This document shows, piece by piece, positions 23,537 through 32,069 of a stretch of DNA of 64,000 bases. Each line of letters opens with the position of its first letter. The first letter of the stretch is position 1. The stretch lies in contig NZ_JAFCLG010000014.1 in NCBI RefSeq assembly GCF_018129685.1, positions 1-64,000 of the forward strand, read 5' to 3'. The notes beneath the pieces were generated by a model, which saw only the letters and a list, made by a program, of their open reading frames with translations, was not told where the DNA came from and made no database searches. A program made the position numbers and the translations under genes. This DNA comes from Bradyrhizobium manausense. Lineage in GTDB: Bacteria > Pseudomonadota > Alphaproteobacteria > Rhizobiales > Xanthobacteraceae.

Positions 23537-25489
23537 ATGATCCCAGTTTTCCTTCGCACTTTTCTCGTCGCCGCCCTGCTGCTGGCCGGGTCCCTCACCG
23601 CTTTGCCGATTCAGCGCGCTGTCGCGCAGGATTCCGGCGCCATGCAGATCAATTGGGAGGTCCGCAACCGCTTCCGCCTGTTCCGCGAGGAGCGCGACTT
23701 CCTGCTGCATGTCGAGAATGCGCGCAGCCGCAGCATCCTCGCCGCAGAGCAGTCGCTGGAGCTCCAGAGCGAAGGCCGCGGCTGGGCCCGCAACATGGTC
23801 AACCGCCTCTGCATCGACCTGCAGGGCCGGGTCAACCAACCCTGCACCCGCGACAACGTCAAGGAGAACTACCTCACGCCGGTCGATCACCCAATCACCG
23901 TGCGCCTGACCGGCACGGTGCCGGTCGGCGCCACCTGCGCCTGGTCTTTCGACGACGGCGACGGACCGCAAACCACCACTTTCGACTGCGCCGAACCGAT
24001 CAATCTGCGGGTCCGCTACGGCAAGCAGACGTTGGCGACCGTCGACGTCTCCTCCGGCTCCGATCCGAGCCAGCGCCTGCAGACCGAAATCCAGGTCCGC
24101 GACATCTTCATCGCCGGCCTTGGCGACAGCATCGCCTCCGGCGAGGGCAATCCGGACCGGCCGTTGGCGCTGTCCGACGAGGGCTTCTGCTTCCGCTCCT
24201 ATCTCGGCACGGGCGGCGGACAATATTACCGGCCGAGCCGCGCCGGCTTCAAGGGCGGTCGCGCCTGCGAGGCGCCGGATACGCTCGCCAACTGGCAGCG
24301 CTACGGCGCGCTCTGGTTCAACTCGCCATGCCACCGCTCGCTCTACAGCTATCAGGCTCGCACCGCGCTCGCGCTCGCGGTCCGCTATACCCACATCGCC
24401 GTCACCTATCTGCCGCTGGCCTGCACCGGCGCGAGCATCAGCGACGGCCTGCTCGGATCCCAGCGCGCGCGTGAATGCCCGCCGGGCAAGAGCGGTGTCT
24501 GCAACACCAGTGTGAATGCGCAGGTCGCCGAACTGCGCGAGGCACTTACCGCGGCGAGGAAGCGCCAGCCGGATCGCAATCTCGATCTCGTGCTGCTCTC
24601 GATCGGTGCCAACGACGTTTACTTCTCCGGCCTGGTCGCCGACGTCATCGTCGACACCGCAACCGAGCGTGCCCTGTTCCGCCGCTCCGGCGTCATGGCG
24701 GGCGTCGACGATTCCCGTGACGCGCTCCAGCGCGAGCTGCCGCAGAATTTCGTCAAGCTGCGCGAAGCGCTGAAGCCGCTGGTCGGCGGCGATCTCTCGC
24801 ACGTGGTCTATGTCTCCTACGCCAATCCGGCACTCGCAGAGGGTGGGGTACCCTGTCGTGGCGGCCGCGGCGGCTTCGACGTCCATCCGGCCTTCAATGC
24901 CGACCCGCAGCGGCTCGCCCGCGTCTCGACGTTCGTCGACACCGAGTTCCTGCCGCAACTGAAGGGACTGGCGACCTGCACGCAGGGCGCGCTGTGCCGC
25001 GATCCCGAGGCCGACCGCATGACCTTTGTCGATACCCACCAGACCGCGTTCGCCGATCACGGCTTCTGCGCGCATGCCGGCAGCGATCCCGAATTCGATC
25101 GCGCCTGCTTTGCCGAGAACGGACAGAGCTTCAATCCGGATATCGTCAGTGCGGCGAGCCAGCCGATGCTCTGCGGCCGCGGCGCCTCCGAATATCGCGC
25201 CTATCTGCCCCGCGCGCGCTGGATCCGCGATGCCAATGACAGCTATTTCGCGGCGATGACATATCCCCAAGGGTTGCCGGCGGCGAGTCAGCCGAACGAC
25301 ATCCACGACGCAACCTGGGGCGTGCTCTCGGCCGTCTATGGTGGCGCCGTGCATCCAAGCGCCGAAGGCCACGCCGCGATGGCGGACGCCACCCTGCCCG
25401 CGGCTAGCGCCGTGCTGGGGCTGGATGCCGTGCCGCCCGTCGTCACGCGCGGCCTGCTCGCTCCGCTCTTGCCGGGCACGCGGCAATAA
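23537..25489 (+). CDS. Secreted SGNH/GDSL-type hydrolase, large
   Basis: A 650-residue exported protein. Signal peptide MIPVFLRTFLVAALLLAG ends near AVA-QD. The SGNH blocks are present: block I GLGDSIASGEGNP at ~195, block III SIGANDVYFSG at ~355 and block V HPSAEGHAAMAD at ~605, giving the Ser, Asn and Asp/His needed for ester hydrolysis. A beta-rich domain (~50-190) precedes the catalytic core, and about a dozen cysteines suggest disulfides outside the cytosol. The ATG at 23537 is used because it begins the signal peptide. The substrate is unknown; a cell-envelope ester or polysaccharide O-acyl group is likely. It precedes the DUF1800/DUF1501 pair. Confidence 0.85.
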   Translation: MIPVFLRTFLVAALLLAGSLTALPIQRAVAQDSGAMQINWEVRNRFRLFREERDFLLHVENARSRSILAAEQSLELQSEGRGWARNMVNRLCIDLQGRVNQPCTRDNVKENYLTPVDHPITVRLTGTVPVGATCAWSFDDGDGPQTTTFDCAEPINLRVRYGKQTLATVDVSSGSDPSQRLQTEIQVRDIFIAGLGDSIASGEGNPDRPLALSDEGFCFRSYLGTGGGQYYRPSRAGFKGGRACEAPDTLANWQRYGALWFNSPCHRSLYSYQARTALALAVRYTHIAVTYLPLACTGASISDGLLGSQRARECPPGKSGVCNTSVNAQVAELREALTAARKRQPDRNLDLVLLSIGANDVYFSGLVADVIVDTATERALFRRSGVMAGVDDSRDALQRELPQNFVKLREALKPLVGGDLSHVVYVSYANPALAEGGVPCRGGRGGFDVHPAFNADPQRLARVSTFVDTEFLPQLKGLATCTQGALCRDPEADRMTFVDTHQTAFADHGFCAHAGSDPEFDRACFAENGQSFNPDIVSAASQPMLCGRGASEYRAYLPRARWIRDANDSYFAAMTYPQGLPAASQPNDIHDATWGVLSAVYGGAVHPSAEGHAAMADATLPAASAVLGLDAVPPVVTRGLLAPLLPGTRQ

Positions 25490-25614
25490 TCGGATTGCAA
25501 TGGATCCGGAAACCGTTCGGTTACCGATCGCACAGAATTGATGGCGCTGCCTCCAATTGAGGCCGATGCATTCAGGGCAGGTTCAGCCGAGCGGCGCATG
25601 ATGACGCATGAGAT

Positions 25615-27201
25615 GTGGGCATCTCATGTCGTCCGAACGCGTCGGAACCGATCGTGGATAGCAGAAGCGCATATTGTCGACCGCGACTCTCCAGCCTTGC
25701 AACGCTTGTGGTGCTCGCCACAGGCCTCACCGCGAACATCTCCCGCGCCGACGATCTCAATCCGCACGATCTCGCCTTGCTCGATCGGCTGACCTTCGGG
25801 GTAAGCACTGCCAGTGCCACGCACATGCACGGCATCGGCACCGAACGCTGGCTCCAGGAGCAGCTCCATCCGGCCGGCAATCCAGCCTTGCCTGACGCGG
25901 CCAAGGCGCAGATCGAAGCGATGCCTGATGTGCACAGCTTCCCGTTCGACATCGCGGTTGCCTTCGAGCAGCAATCCAAGAGCGCCAATCAGGTTGCCGA
26001 TCCCGATCAGAAAAAGGCGGCCCAGCAGGTCTTTCAGCAGGCGATGAGCGACCGCGCCAAGCAGGCCGCGGCGCGCACTATCCTGCGCGCGCTCTATGCG
26101 CCCGATCAGCTCCGCGAGCGCATGGTCTGGTTCTGGTTCAATCATTTCAACGTTCACCAGTACAAGTCCAATCTGCGCGTGCTGGTCGGCGACTACACCG
26201 ACCACGCCATTCGTCCCAATTCGCTCGGCAAGTTCCGCGATCTGCTCGCGGCGACCGTTCATCATCCTGCGATGCTGCGCTATCTCGACAATGCCGACAA
26301 CGCGGTGAGCCATCTGAACGAGAATTACGCCCGCGAGATCATGGAGCTGCACACCATGGGGGTCGGCTCCGGCTACACCCAGGCCGACGTCGAGGCGCTC
26401 GCGAAGATCCTCACCGGCGTCGGTATCGACACCAAGCCGGAAGACCCGAAGCTCAAGCCGGAACTGCAATCCCAGCTCGTGCGCGAAGGCGCCTTCGAAT
26501 TCAACCCGGCTCGTCACGACTACAGCGACAAGACGTTCCTCGGCCACACCATCAAGGGGCGAGGTCTCGCCGAGGTCGACGAGGCCATCGACATCCTGGT
26601 CCACCATCCGGCAACCGCAAGCCATGTGTCGCGCAAGATCGCGACCTACTTCGTCTCGGATAATCCGCCCGAAGCGCTGGTCGCGCGGATGGCGCAGACC
26701 TTCAGAGCCACCGACGGCGACATTGCCGCCGTGCTCGCCACGATGATCCATTCGGCAGAATTCGAAGCCGCGCTGAAGCCCGGCACACGTTTCAAGGATC
26801 CCGTGCAATACGTGTTGTCGGCGGTTCGTCTGGCCTATGACGACCGGGTGATCCTGAACACTGCACCGATCCAAGGCTGGATCAACCGCCTCGGCGAAGG
26901 TCTGTTCAACCACGAGACGCCGGACGGCTACGCGCTGACCTCGGCGTCATGGAACGGCCCCGGTCAGATGATGGTTCGCTTCGAGATCGCGCGCCAGATC
27001 GGATCAAGCTCATCCGGTCTGTTCAAGCCGGATGGACCGAACCCGGTCGAGCAGCCTGCGTTCCCGCAGCTCCAGAACGCGCTCTACTTCAACGGCCTTC
27101 GCAAGACGCTCGGCCCGGCGACGCTGGCATCGCTCGACAGAGCGGTGTCGCCGCAGGACTGGAACACGCTGTTCCTGTCGTCACCGGAATTCATGCACTG
27201 A
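25615..27201 (+). CDS. DUF1800 protein, exported
   Basis: A 528-residue DUF1800 protein. Hallmarks are LLDRLTFGVSTASATHM, the FWFNHFNVH motif near residue 178, LNENYAREIMELHTMGVG near residue 237 and LVHHPATASHVSRKIATYF. Residues ~25-45 (SSLATLVVLATGLTANI) look like a signal sequence. The start is uncertain: GTG at 25615 opens the frame, while GTG at 25654 has a better-placed GGAAC and would begin nearer the signal. It lies 15 bases before a DUF1501 gene. These two families occur as adjacent pairs in many bacteria; their function is undefined. Confidence 0.85.
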   Translation: MGISCRPNASEPIVDSRSAYCRPRLSSLATLVVLATGLTANISRADDLNPHDLALLDRLTFGVSTASATHMHGIGTERWLQEQLHPAGNPALPDAAKAQIEAMPDVHSFPFDIAVAFEQQSKSANQVADPDQKKAAQQVFQQAMSDRAKQAAARTILRALYAPDQLRERMVWFWFNHFNVHQYKSNLRVLVGDYTDHAIRPNSLGKFRDLLAATVHHPAMLRYLDNADNAVSHLNENYAREIMELHTMGVGSGYTQADVEALAKILTGVGIDTKPEDPKLKPELQSQLVREGAFEFNPARHDYSDKTFLGHTIKGRGLAEVDEAIDILVHHPATASHVSRKIATYFVSDNPPEALVARMAQTFRATDGDIAAVLATMIHSAEFEAALKPGTRFKDPVQYVLSAVRLAYDDRVILNTAPIQGWINRLGEGLFNHETPDGYALTSASWNGPGQMMVRFEIARQIGSSSSGLFKPDGPNPVEQPAFPQLQNALYFNGLRKTLGPATLASLDRAVSPQDWNTLFLSSPEFMH

Positions 27202-27216
27202 GCTACGGAGATCACC

Positions 27217-28410
27217 ATGAACCGTCGCGAGTTGATCAAGACCTTCGCCGCACTCGCTCCGCTCACGGTCGCAGGCCGCGTCTGGGCCGCGCCGGCGACC
27301 GATGCCCGCATGCTGGTGGTGTTTTTGCGCGGCGCCTATGACGCGGCGAATGTCGTCGTGCCGGTCTCCAGTGATTTCTACCGTACCTCGCGGCCGACAC
27401 TCGCCATCGCCAAACCCGATGCCGGCAACCCCAACGCGGCGCTCGCGCTCGATTCCGATTGGGGCCTGCATCCGGCTTTGCGCGATAGCCTCTATCCGCT
27501 CTGGGCCAAGCGCGAGATCGCGTTCATTCCCTTCGCCGGCACCAGCGACGACCTGACCAGAAGCCATTTCGAGACGCAGGACACCATCGAGCTCGGCCAG
27601 ACCGCCGGCGGTTCGCGTGACTATCGTTCCGGCTTCATGAGCCGGCTCGCCACCGAGCTGACACGCGTCAGGCCGATCGCATTCACCGACCAGTTGCCGC
27701 TGATCTTCCGCGGCAAGTCGCAAGTGCCGAACACCAGCATCAACAACGTCGCCAAGCCCGGTGTCGACGATCGTCAGGCCGATCTGATCAGGAAGATGTA
27801 CGCGCAGTCCAATCTGGCCTCCTCGGTGTCGGAAGGCTTTCGCGTACGCGACGACGTCTATCGCTCCGTCTCGGAGGAGATGAACGCCGCCAACCGCGGC
27901 GCCGTCTCCCCGCGCGGCTTCGAGTTGTCGGCACGGCGCATCGGCCGGTTGATGCGCGAGCAGTTCAACCTCGGCTTCGTCGACGTCGGCGGCTGGGACA
28001 CGCATGTGAACCAGGGCGCCGCCAACGGCTATCTCGCCGACCGGCTCGGTGAGCTCGGGCGCGCGCTGGTCGGCTTCTCCGAGGAAGTCGGGTCGGCGGC
28101 GTGGCGCGACACGGTGGTGGTCGTGATCTCCGAATTCGGCCGCACCTTTCGCGAGAACGGTGACCGCGGCACCGATCATGGCCATGGCAGCGTCTATTGG
28201 GTGCTTGGCGGCGGCATCAATGGCGGTCGCATTCTCGGCGAGCAGATCAAGGTAGAGCAGCCGCATCTGTTCCAGAACCGCGACTATCCCGTGCTGACCG
28301 ATTACCGCGCTCTGTTTGCCGATCTGTTCGGCCACGTCTTCGGTCTCGGCAACGAGAGCATCCAGCGCATCTTCGCCGGCGTGCACCCGACGAACCTGGC
28401 ATTGGTCTAG
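27217..28410 (+). CDS. DUF1501 protein with Tat signal
   Basis: The 397-residue product begins MNRRELIKTFAALAPLTVAG, a twin-arginine signal, so it is likely exported folded. The alkaline-phosphatase-like DUF1501 fold is visible in MLVVFLRGAYDAANVVVP, SHFETQDTIELG, VDVGGWDTHVNQGAANGYL and VVVVISEFGRTFRENG, with Asp/His residues at the metal positions. GGAG is 6-7 bases from the ATG. It is coupled to the DUF1800 gene, and the pair probably functions as a unit in the periplasm. The substrate is unknown. Confidence 0.88.
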   Translation: MNRRELIKTFAALAPLTVAGRVWAAPATDARMLVVFLRGAYDAANVVVPVSSDFYRTSRPTLAIAKPDAGNPNAALALDSDWGLHPALRDSLYPLWAKREIAFIPFAGTSDDLTRSHFETQDTIELGQTAGGSRDYRSGFMSRLATELTRVRPIAFTDQLPLIFRGKSQVPNTSINNVAKPGVDDRQADLIRKMYAQSNLASSVSEGFRVRDDVYRSVSEEMNAANRGAVSPRGFELSARRIGRLMREQFNLGFVDVGGWDTHVNQGAANGYLADRLGELGRALVGFSEEVGSAAWRDTVVVVISEFGRTFRENGDRGTDHGHGSVYWVLGGGINGGRILGEQIKVEQPHLFQNRDYPVLTDYRALFADLFGHVFGLGNESIQRIFAGVHPTNLALV

Positions 28411-28495
28411 GCGGCTCTGCCGCCACAGCCCCTTTCGCCCGGCGCGATATCGCGATCGCGTTCCAGGCGTGCCGCTCCATCAATTCAAAAACGGC

Positions 28496-28507
28496 ATCAA
28501 TCGATAC
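28496..28507. promoter_or_regulatory. Candidate hexarate-locus operator upstream of the transporter gene
   Basis: ATCAATCGATAC (GTATCGATTGAT on the other strand) lies 82 bases before the MFS transporter start. It matches 10 of 12 bases of GTATCGGTCGAT at 30982-30993. Candidate binding site for the LysR regulator. Confidence 0.35.
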
Positions 28508-28588
28508 CCCCTTCAACTTGGACACTTTCCCGCGCGCGCCTCTAGGAGTCGCAGTGAGGAAACAATTCGAGTTCTAAGGAGGCGCCTG

Positions 28589-29938
28589 ATGAGCGCAGTG
28601 CTGTCCGCAACGGACGCGAAGAGGTCCCGCGTCAGGCTGTTCATCGTGACCATGCTGTTCCTGGTCACGACCGTCAACTATGCCGACCGCGCCACGCTCT
28701 CGATCGCGGGCCCCGCTCTCTCCAAGGAACTCCATCTCGATCCCGTCGCCATGGGCTGGATCTTCTCGGCCTTCGGCTGGTCCTATGTGGTCGCGCAGGT
28801 GCCGGGCGGCTGGCTGCTCGACCGTTACGGCTCGCGCCTCGTCTATGCCTTCAGCATCATCGTCTGGTCGCTGTTCACGATGATGCAGGGCTGGGTCGGC
28901 TTCCTCGGCGCCGGTGCTGCCATCGTCGTGCTGTTCGCGCTTCGTCTGCTGGTCGGCGTCGCGGAAGCGCCGTCCTTCCCCGCCAACGCACGCATCGTCG
29001 CCGCCTGGTTTCCCGGCAATGAGCGCGGCACCGCGTCGGCCTTCTTCAATTCGGGGCAGTATTTCGCGACCGTGATCTTCGCGCCGCTGATGGCCTGGAT
29101 CGCCCATGATTTCGGCTGGCGCTACGTGTTCTTCGCGATGGGCGGGCTCGGAATCGTCATGGGCCTCGTCTGGATCAAGACGGTCTACGGCCCGAAGGAG
29201 CATCCTTCGATCAACGAGGCCGAGTTCGATTATATCAGGGACGGCGGTGCGCTGGTCGATCTCGACGCGCCCAGAGACGGCCTGAAGAACAATCAGACGG
29301 CTTCCGGTCCGCAATGGGACCATATCCGCCAGTTGCTCTCCAACCGCATGATGCTCGGCGTCTATCTCGGCCAGTACTGCATCAACACGCTGACCTATTT
29401 CTTCCTGACCTGGTTCCCCGTGTACCTCGTCAAGGAGCGCGGCCTGTCGATCCTTCAAGCCGGTTTCGTCGCGACGCTGCCCGCACTTTGCGGCTTCATC
29501 GGCGGCGTGCTTGGCGGCATTATTTCCGACGCCATCCTGCGCGGGACCGGTTCGCTGACCATGGCGCGCAAGATCCCGATCGTCGGCGGCATGCTGCTGT
29601 CGATGTCGATCATCGGCTGCAACTATGTCGATGGCCAGGCGCTGGTGGTCGGCTTCATGGCGCTCGCCTTCTTCGGCAAGGGCATCGGCGCGCTCGGCTG
29701 GGCGGTCGTCTCCGACACCTCGCCCAAGGAAGCCGGCGGCGTCTCCGGCGGTCTGTTCAACGCCTTCGGCAACCTCTCCTCGATCACTACGCCGATCGTG
29801 ATCGGCTACATCGTGGCCTGGACCGGCTCCTTCAACGGGGCCCTGGTGTTCGTCGGCATCAACGCGCTGGTCGCGGCGTTCGCCTACCTCGTGGTGGTCG
29901 GCAAGATCGAGCGGGTGGTGCTCAAACGTTCCTCCTGA
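28589..29938 (+). CDS. MFS transporter, hexarate (glucarate/galactarate) type
   Basis: A 449-residue, 12-helix major facilitator of the anion:cation symporter (GudP/GarP-like) group. Landmarks are NYADRATLSIAGPALSKEL, the inter-helix motif GGWLLDRYGSRLVYAFS, and VAEAPSFPANARIVAAWFP, which is typical of sugar-acid transporters. The ATG at 28589 has AAGGAGG 7 bases upstream. It heads a locus encoding the complete glucarate/galactarate pathway, so hexarate uptake is the natural role. A strong terminator follows. Substrate is inferred from context. Confidence 0.88.
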   Translation: MSAVLSATDAKRSRVRLFIVTMLFLVTTVNYADRATLSIAGPALSKELHLDPVAMGWIFSAFGWSYVVAQVPGGWLLDRYGSRLVYAFSIIVWSLFTMMQGWVGFLGAGAAIVVLFALRLLVGVAEAPSFPANARIVAAWFPGNERGTASAFFNSGQYFATVIFAPLMAWIAHDFGWRYVFFAMGGLGIVMGLVWIKTVYGPKEHPSINEAEFDYIRDGGALVDLDAPRDGLKNNQTASGPQWDHIRQLLSNRMMLGVYLGQYCINTLTYFFLTWFPVYLVKERGLSILQAGFVATLPALCGFIGGVLGGIISDAILRGTGSLTMARKIPIVGGMLLSMSIIGCNYVDGQALVVGFMALAFFGKGIGALGWAVVSDTSPKEAGGVSGGLFNAFGNLSSITTPIVIGYIVAWTGSFNGALVFVGINALVAAFAYLVVVGKIERVVLKRSS

Positions 29939-29973
29939 GCGCTCCGAGTGATCGGAGCGGGACAGGCAACTCA

Positions 29974-30006
29974 ACGGCGGCCCTCAAAAGCCGCCGTCTT
30001 TGTTTT
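29974..30006 (+). terminator. Intrinsic terminator after the hexarate transporter
   Basis: ACGGCGGC pairs with GCCGCCGT around CCTCAAAA and is followed by CTTTGTTTT. A second small hairpin (GCTCCGA/TCGGAGC) lies just upstream at 29941-29958. Confidence 0.8.
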
Positions 30007-30065
30007 GGGGATGATCGATGCTAGAAGCGTCGGGGAAACGCCTTATTCATCTAAGGCATGTATCG

Positions 30066-30971
30066 ATGTTCGACCTCAACCAGCTCCGCTGTTTCGTGAC
30101 GGTGGCCGAAGAACTGCACTTCGGCCGCGCGGCCGTGCGTCTGAACATGACCCAGCCGCCGCTGTCCCGGCAGATCCAGGTGCTGGAGCACATCATTGAC
30201 GCACCGCTGCTGGAGCGCACCAGCCGCTCGGTGCGCCTGACGCCGGCAGGTCGCAGCTTCCTGCCGGAGGCCCGCCGCATTCTGAAGCTTGCCGAAAGCG
30301 CCTCTCAGGTTGCCCGCCGCATCGCTCTCGGCAAGACCGGCTCGGTCAAGATCGGGTTCACCGCCGCGGCGGCCTACGGCTTCCTCCCCGAGCTGGTCGC
30401 GGCCTGCCGCGCCAGGCTGCCGGAAGTCGATTTCTCGCTGAAGGAGATGGTCTCGGGCGACCAGTTCGAGGCGCTGACCTCGGGCCAGATCGATGCCGGC
30501 CTATTGCGGCCGCCGATCGCGCGGCCCGAGCTTGCGAGCCGCAGGGTTGTTGCCGAACCGCTGCTCGCGGCAATCCCGAAGAAGCACCCGCTGGCGAATG
30601 CCGAAAACATCACCATCAAGGACTTCGACGGCCAGCCCTTCGTGATGTATTCGCCCTATGAGAGCCGCTACTTCCACGATCTGTTGGTGGCGCTGTTCAC
30701 CCGCGCCGACATCCTGCCGCGCTACGTCCAGCACCTCAGCCAAATTCACTCGATCCTGGCGATGGTGCGCGCGGGCCTTGGCCTCGCCATCGTGCCGGCG
30801 GCGGCCGCCGGCCTGAAGATCTCCGACGTCCGGCTGCGACCGCTGAAGTTGCGCAACCGCGTTCCGGTCGAGCTCTTCATGGTCTGGCGCCGGGACGATG
30901 AGAATCCGCTGCTGTCCGCGCTGATTAAAATCGCCAGCGAATTGTCCTCGCCGGAGGTGGTGGAAGATTGA
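30066..30971 (+). CDS. LysR-family regulator of the hexarate locus
   Basis: A 301-residue LysR regulator. The N-terminal HTH is clear (ELHFGRAAVRLNMTQPPLSR, then LLERTSRSVRLTPAGRSF), followed by the effector-binding domain (VKIGFTAAAAYGFLPELV, LRPPIARPELASRRVVAEP). The ATG at 30066 begins MFDLNQLRCFVTV, the usual LysR start; an upstream in-frame ATG adds 16 residues. It sits between the transporter and kdgD genes in the same direction, and shares a GTATCG-type motif with their upstream regions. The probable inducer is a hexarate or KDG-type intermediate. Confidence 0.88.
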   Translation: MFDLNQLRCFVTVAEELHFGRAAVRLNMTQPPLSRQIQVLEHIIDAPLLERTSRSVRLTPAGRSFLPEARRILKLAESASQVARRIALGKTGSVKIGFTAAAAYGFLPELVAACRARLPEVDFSLKEMVSGDQFEALTSGQIDAGLLRPPIARPELASRRVVAEPLLAAIPKKHPLANAENITIKDFDGQPFVMYSPYESRYFHDLLVALFTRADILPRYVQHLSQIHSILAMVRAGLGLAIVPAAAAGLKISDVRLRPLKLRNRVPVELFMVWRRDDENPLLSALIKIASELSSPEVVED

Positions 30972-30981
30972 TGCTGAACTT

Positions 30982-30993
30982 GTATCGGTCGAT
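30982..30993. promoter_or_regulatory. Candidate operator upstream of kdgD
   Basis: GTATCGGTCGAT, within a TATCG-GT-CGATA dyad at 30983-30994, about 105 bases before kdgD. Related motifs precede the transporter gene (28496-28507) and abut the LysR start (GTATCGATG at 30060-30068). Confidence 0.4.
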
Positions 30994-31098
30994 ATAGGCT
31001 TTGGCTTGGACGCGCATCGAACCGTCTCTTAAACAGCGGCGCATGGACGCGCGGACTTCCTGCGTCCTCCACAACATCAGAAACAGGGAGCAGCGCCC

Positions 31099-32043
31099 AT
31101 GAGCAAGATGACACCGCAGGAAATGGCCCAGAAGATCGGTTCGGGCCTCCTGTCCTTCCCCGTCACGCCGTTCAAGGCGGACTATTCCTTCGACGAAGCG
31201 ACCTACCGCGCCAACATGGATTGGCTGTGCGGCTACGATGTCGCGGGCCTGTTCGCCGCCGGCGGCACCGGCGAGTTCTTCTCGCTGACCCCGACCGAAG
31301 TCCCCGAAGTGGTCAGGGTCGCCGTCGAGGAGACCAAGGGCCGCGTGCCCGTGCTCGCCGGCACCGGCTATGGCACCGCCATCGCCCGCGAGATCGCGAC
31401 GGCTGCGGAAAAGGCCGGCGCTGACGGCCTGCTGCTGCTGCCGCCCTACCTCACCCATTCCGAGCAGGAAGGCCTTGCCGCCCATGTCGAGGCCGTCTGC
31501 GCCTCCGTCAAGATCGGCGTCATCGTCTATAACAGAGACAACGCCATCCTTCAGCCCGACACGCTTGCCCGCCTCGCCGAGCGCTGCCCAAACCTCGTGG
31601 GTTACAAGGACGGCATCGGCGACATCGAGCTGATGACCCGCGTCTACACCAAGCTCGGCGACCGCCTGACCTATGTCGGTGGCCTGCCGACCGCCGAGAC
31701 CTTCGCGCTGCCCTATCTCGACATGGGCGTGACGACCTATTCGTCGGCCGTGTTCAACTTCGTGCCGGAATTCGCCACCAACTTCTATGCCGCCGTGCGC
31801 AGGCGCGACCATGCGACGATCCACGCCGGTCTGAAGGATTTCATTCTGCCGCTGATCGCGATCCGCAACCGCAAGAAGGGCTATGCGGTCTCGATCATCA
31901 AGGCCGGCATGAAGGTGATCGGCCGCGATTCCGGCCCGGTCCGCCCGCCGCTGACCGACCTCACCGAGCAGGAGGTTGCGGAACTGACCACGCTGGTGAA
32001 GAATCTGCCTGCCGCAGGATCGGCACAACAGGCCGCAGAATAA
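31099..32043 (+). CDS. kdgD: 5-dehydro-4-deoxyglucarate dehydratase
   Basis: Cytosolic DHDPS-family lyase that decarboxylates and dehydrates 5-keto-4-deoxyglucarate to 2-oxoglutarate semialdehyde. The 314-residue product has GLFAAGGTGEFFSLT, the catalytic tyrosine in VIVYNRDN (144) and the Schiff-base lysine at 170 in LVGYKDGIGDIE. YNRD and the C-terminal region distinguish it from DapA. AGGGAGCAGCGCCC precedes the ATG. It is followed after 26 bases by gudD, the enzyme that makes its substrate. Confidence 0.95.
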   Translation: MSKMTPQEMAQKIGSGLLSFPVTPFKADYSFDEATYRANMDWLCGYDVAGLFAAGGTGEFFSLTPTEVPEVVRVAVEETKGRVPVLAGTGYGTAIAREIATAAEKAGADGLLLLPPYLTHSEQEGLAAHVEAVCASVKIGVIVYNRDNAILQPDTLARLAERCPNLVGYKDGIGDIELMTRVYTKLGDRLTYVGGLPTAETFALPYLDMGVTTYSSAVFNFVPEFATNFYAAVRRRDHATIHAGLKDFILPLIAIRNRKKGYAVSIIKAGMKVIGRDSGPVRPPLTDLTEQEVAELTTLVKNLPAAGSAQQAAE

Positions 32044-32069
32044 GGCAACACAGCAGGGAGACGCGTGCG

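Noticed and set aside
23510..25486. Minus-strand open frame of 658 codons opposite the SGNH hydrolase
   Set aside because: Shadow of the hydrolase gene; no signal, motif or start context.
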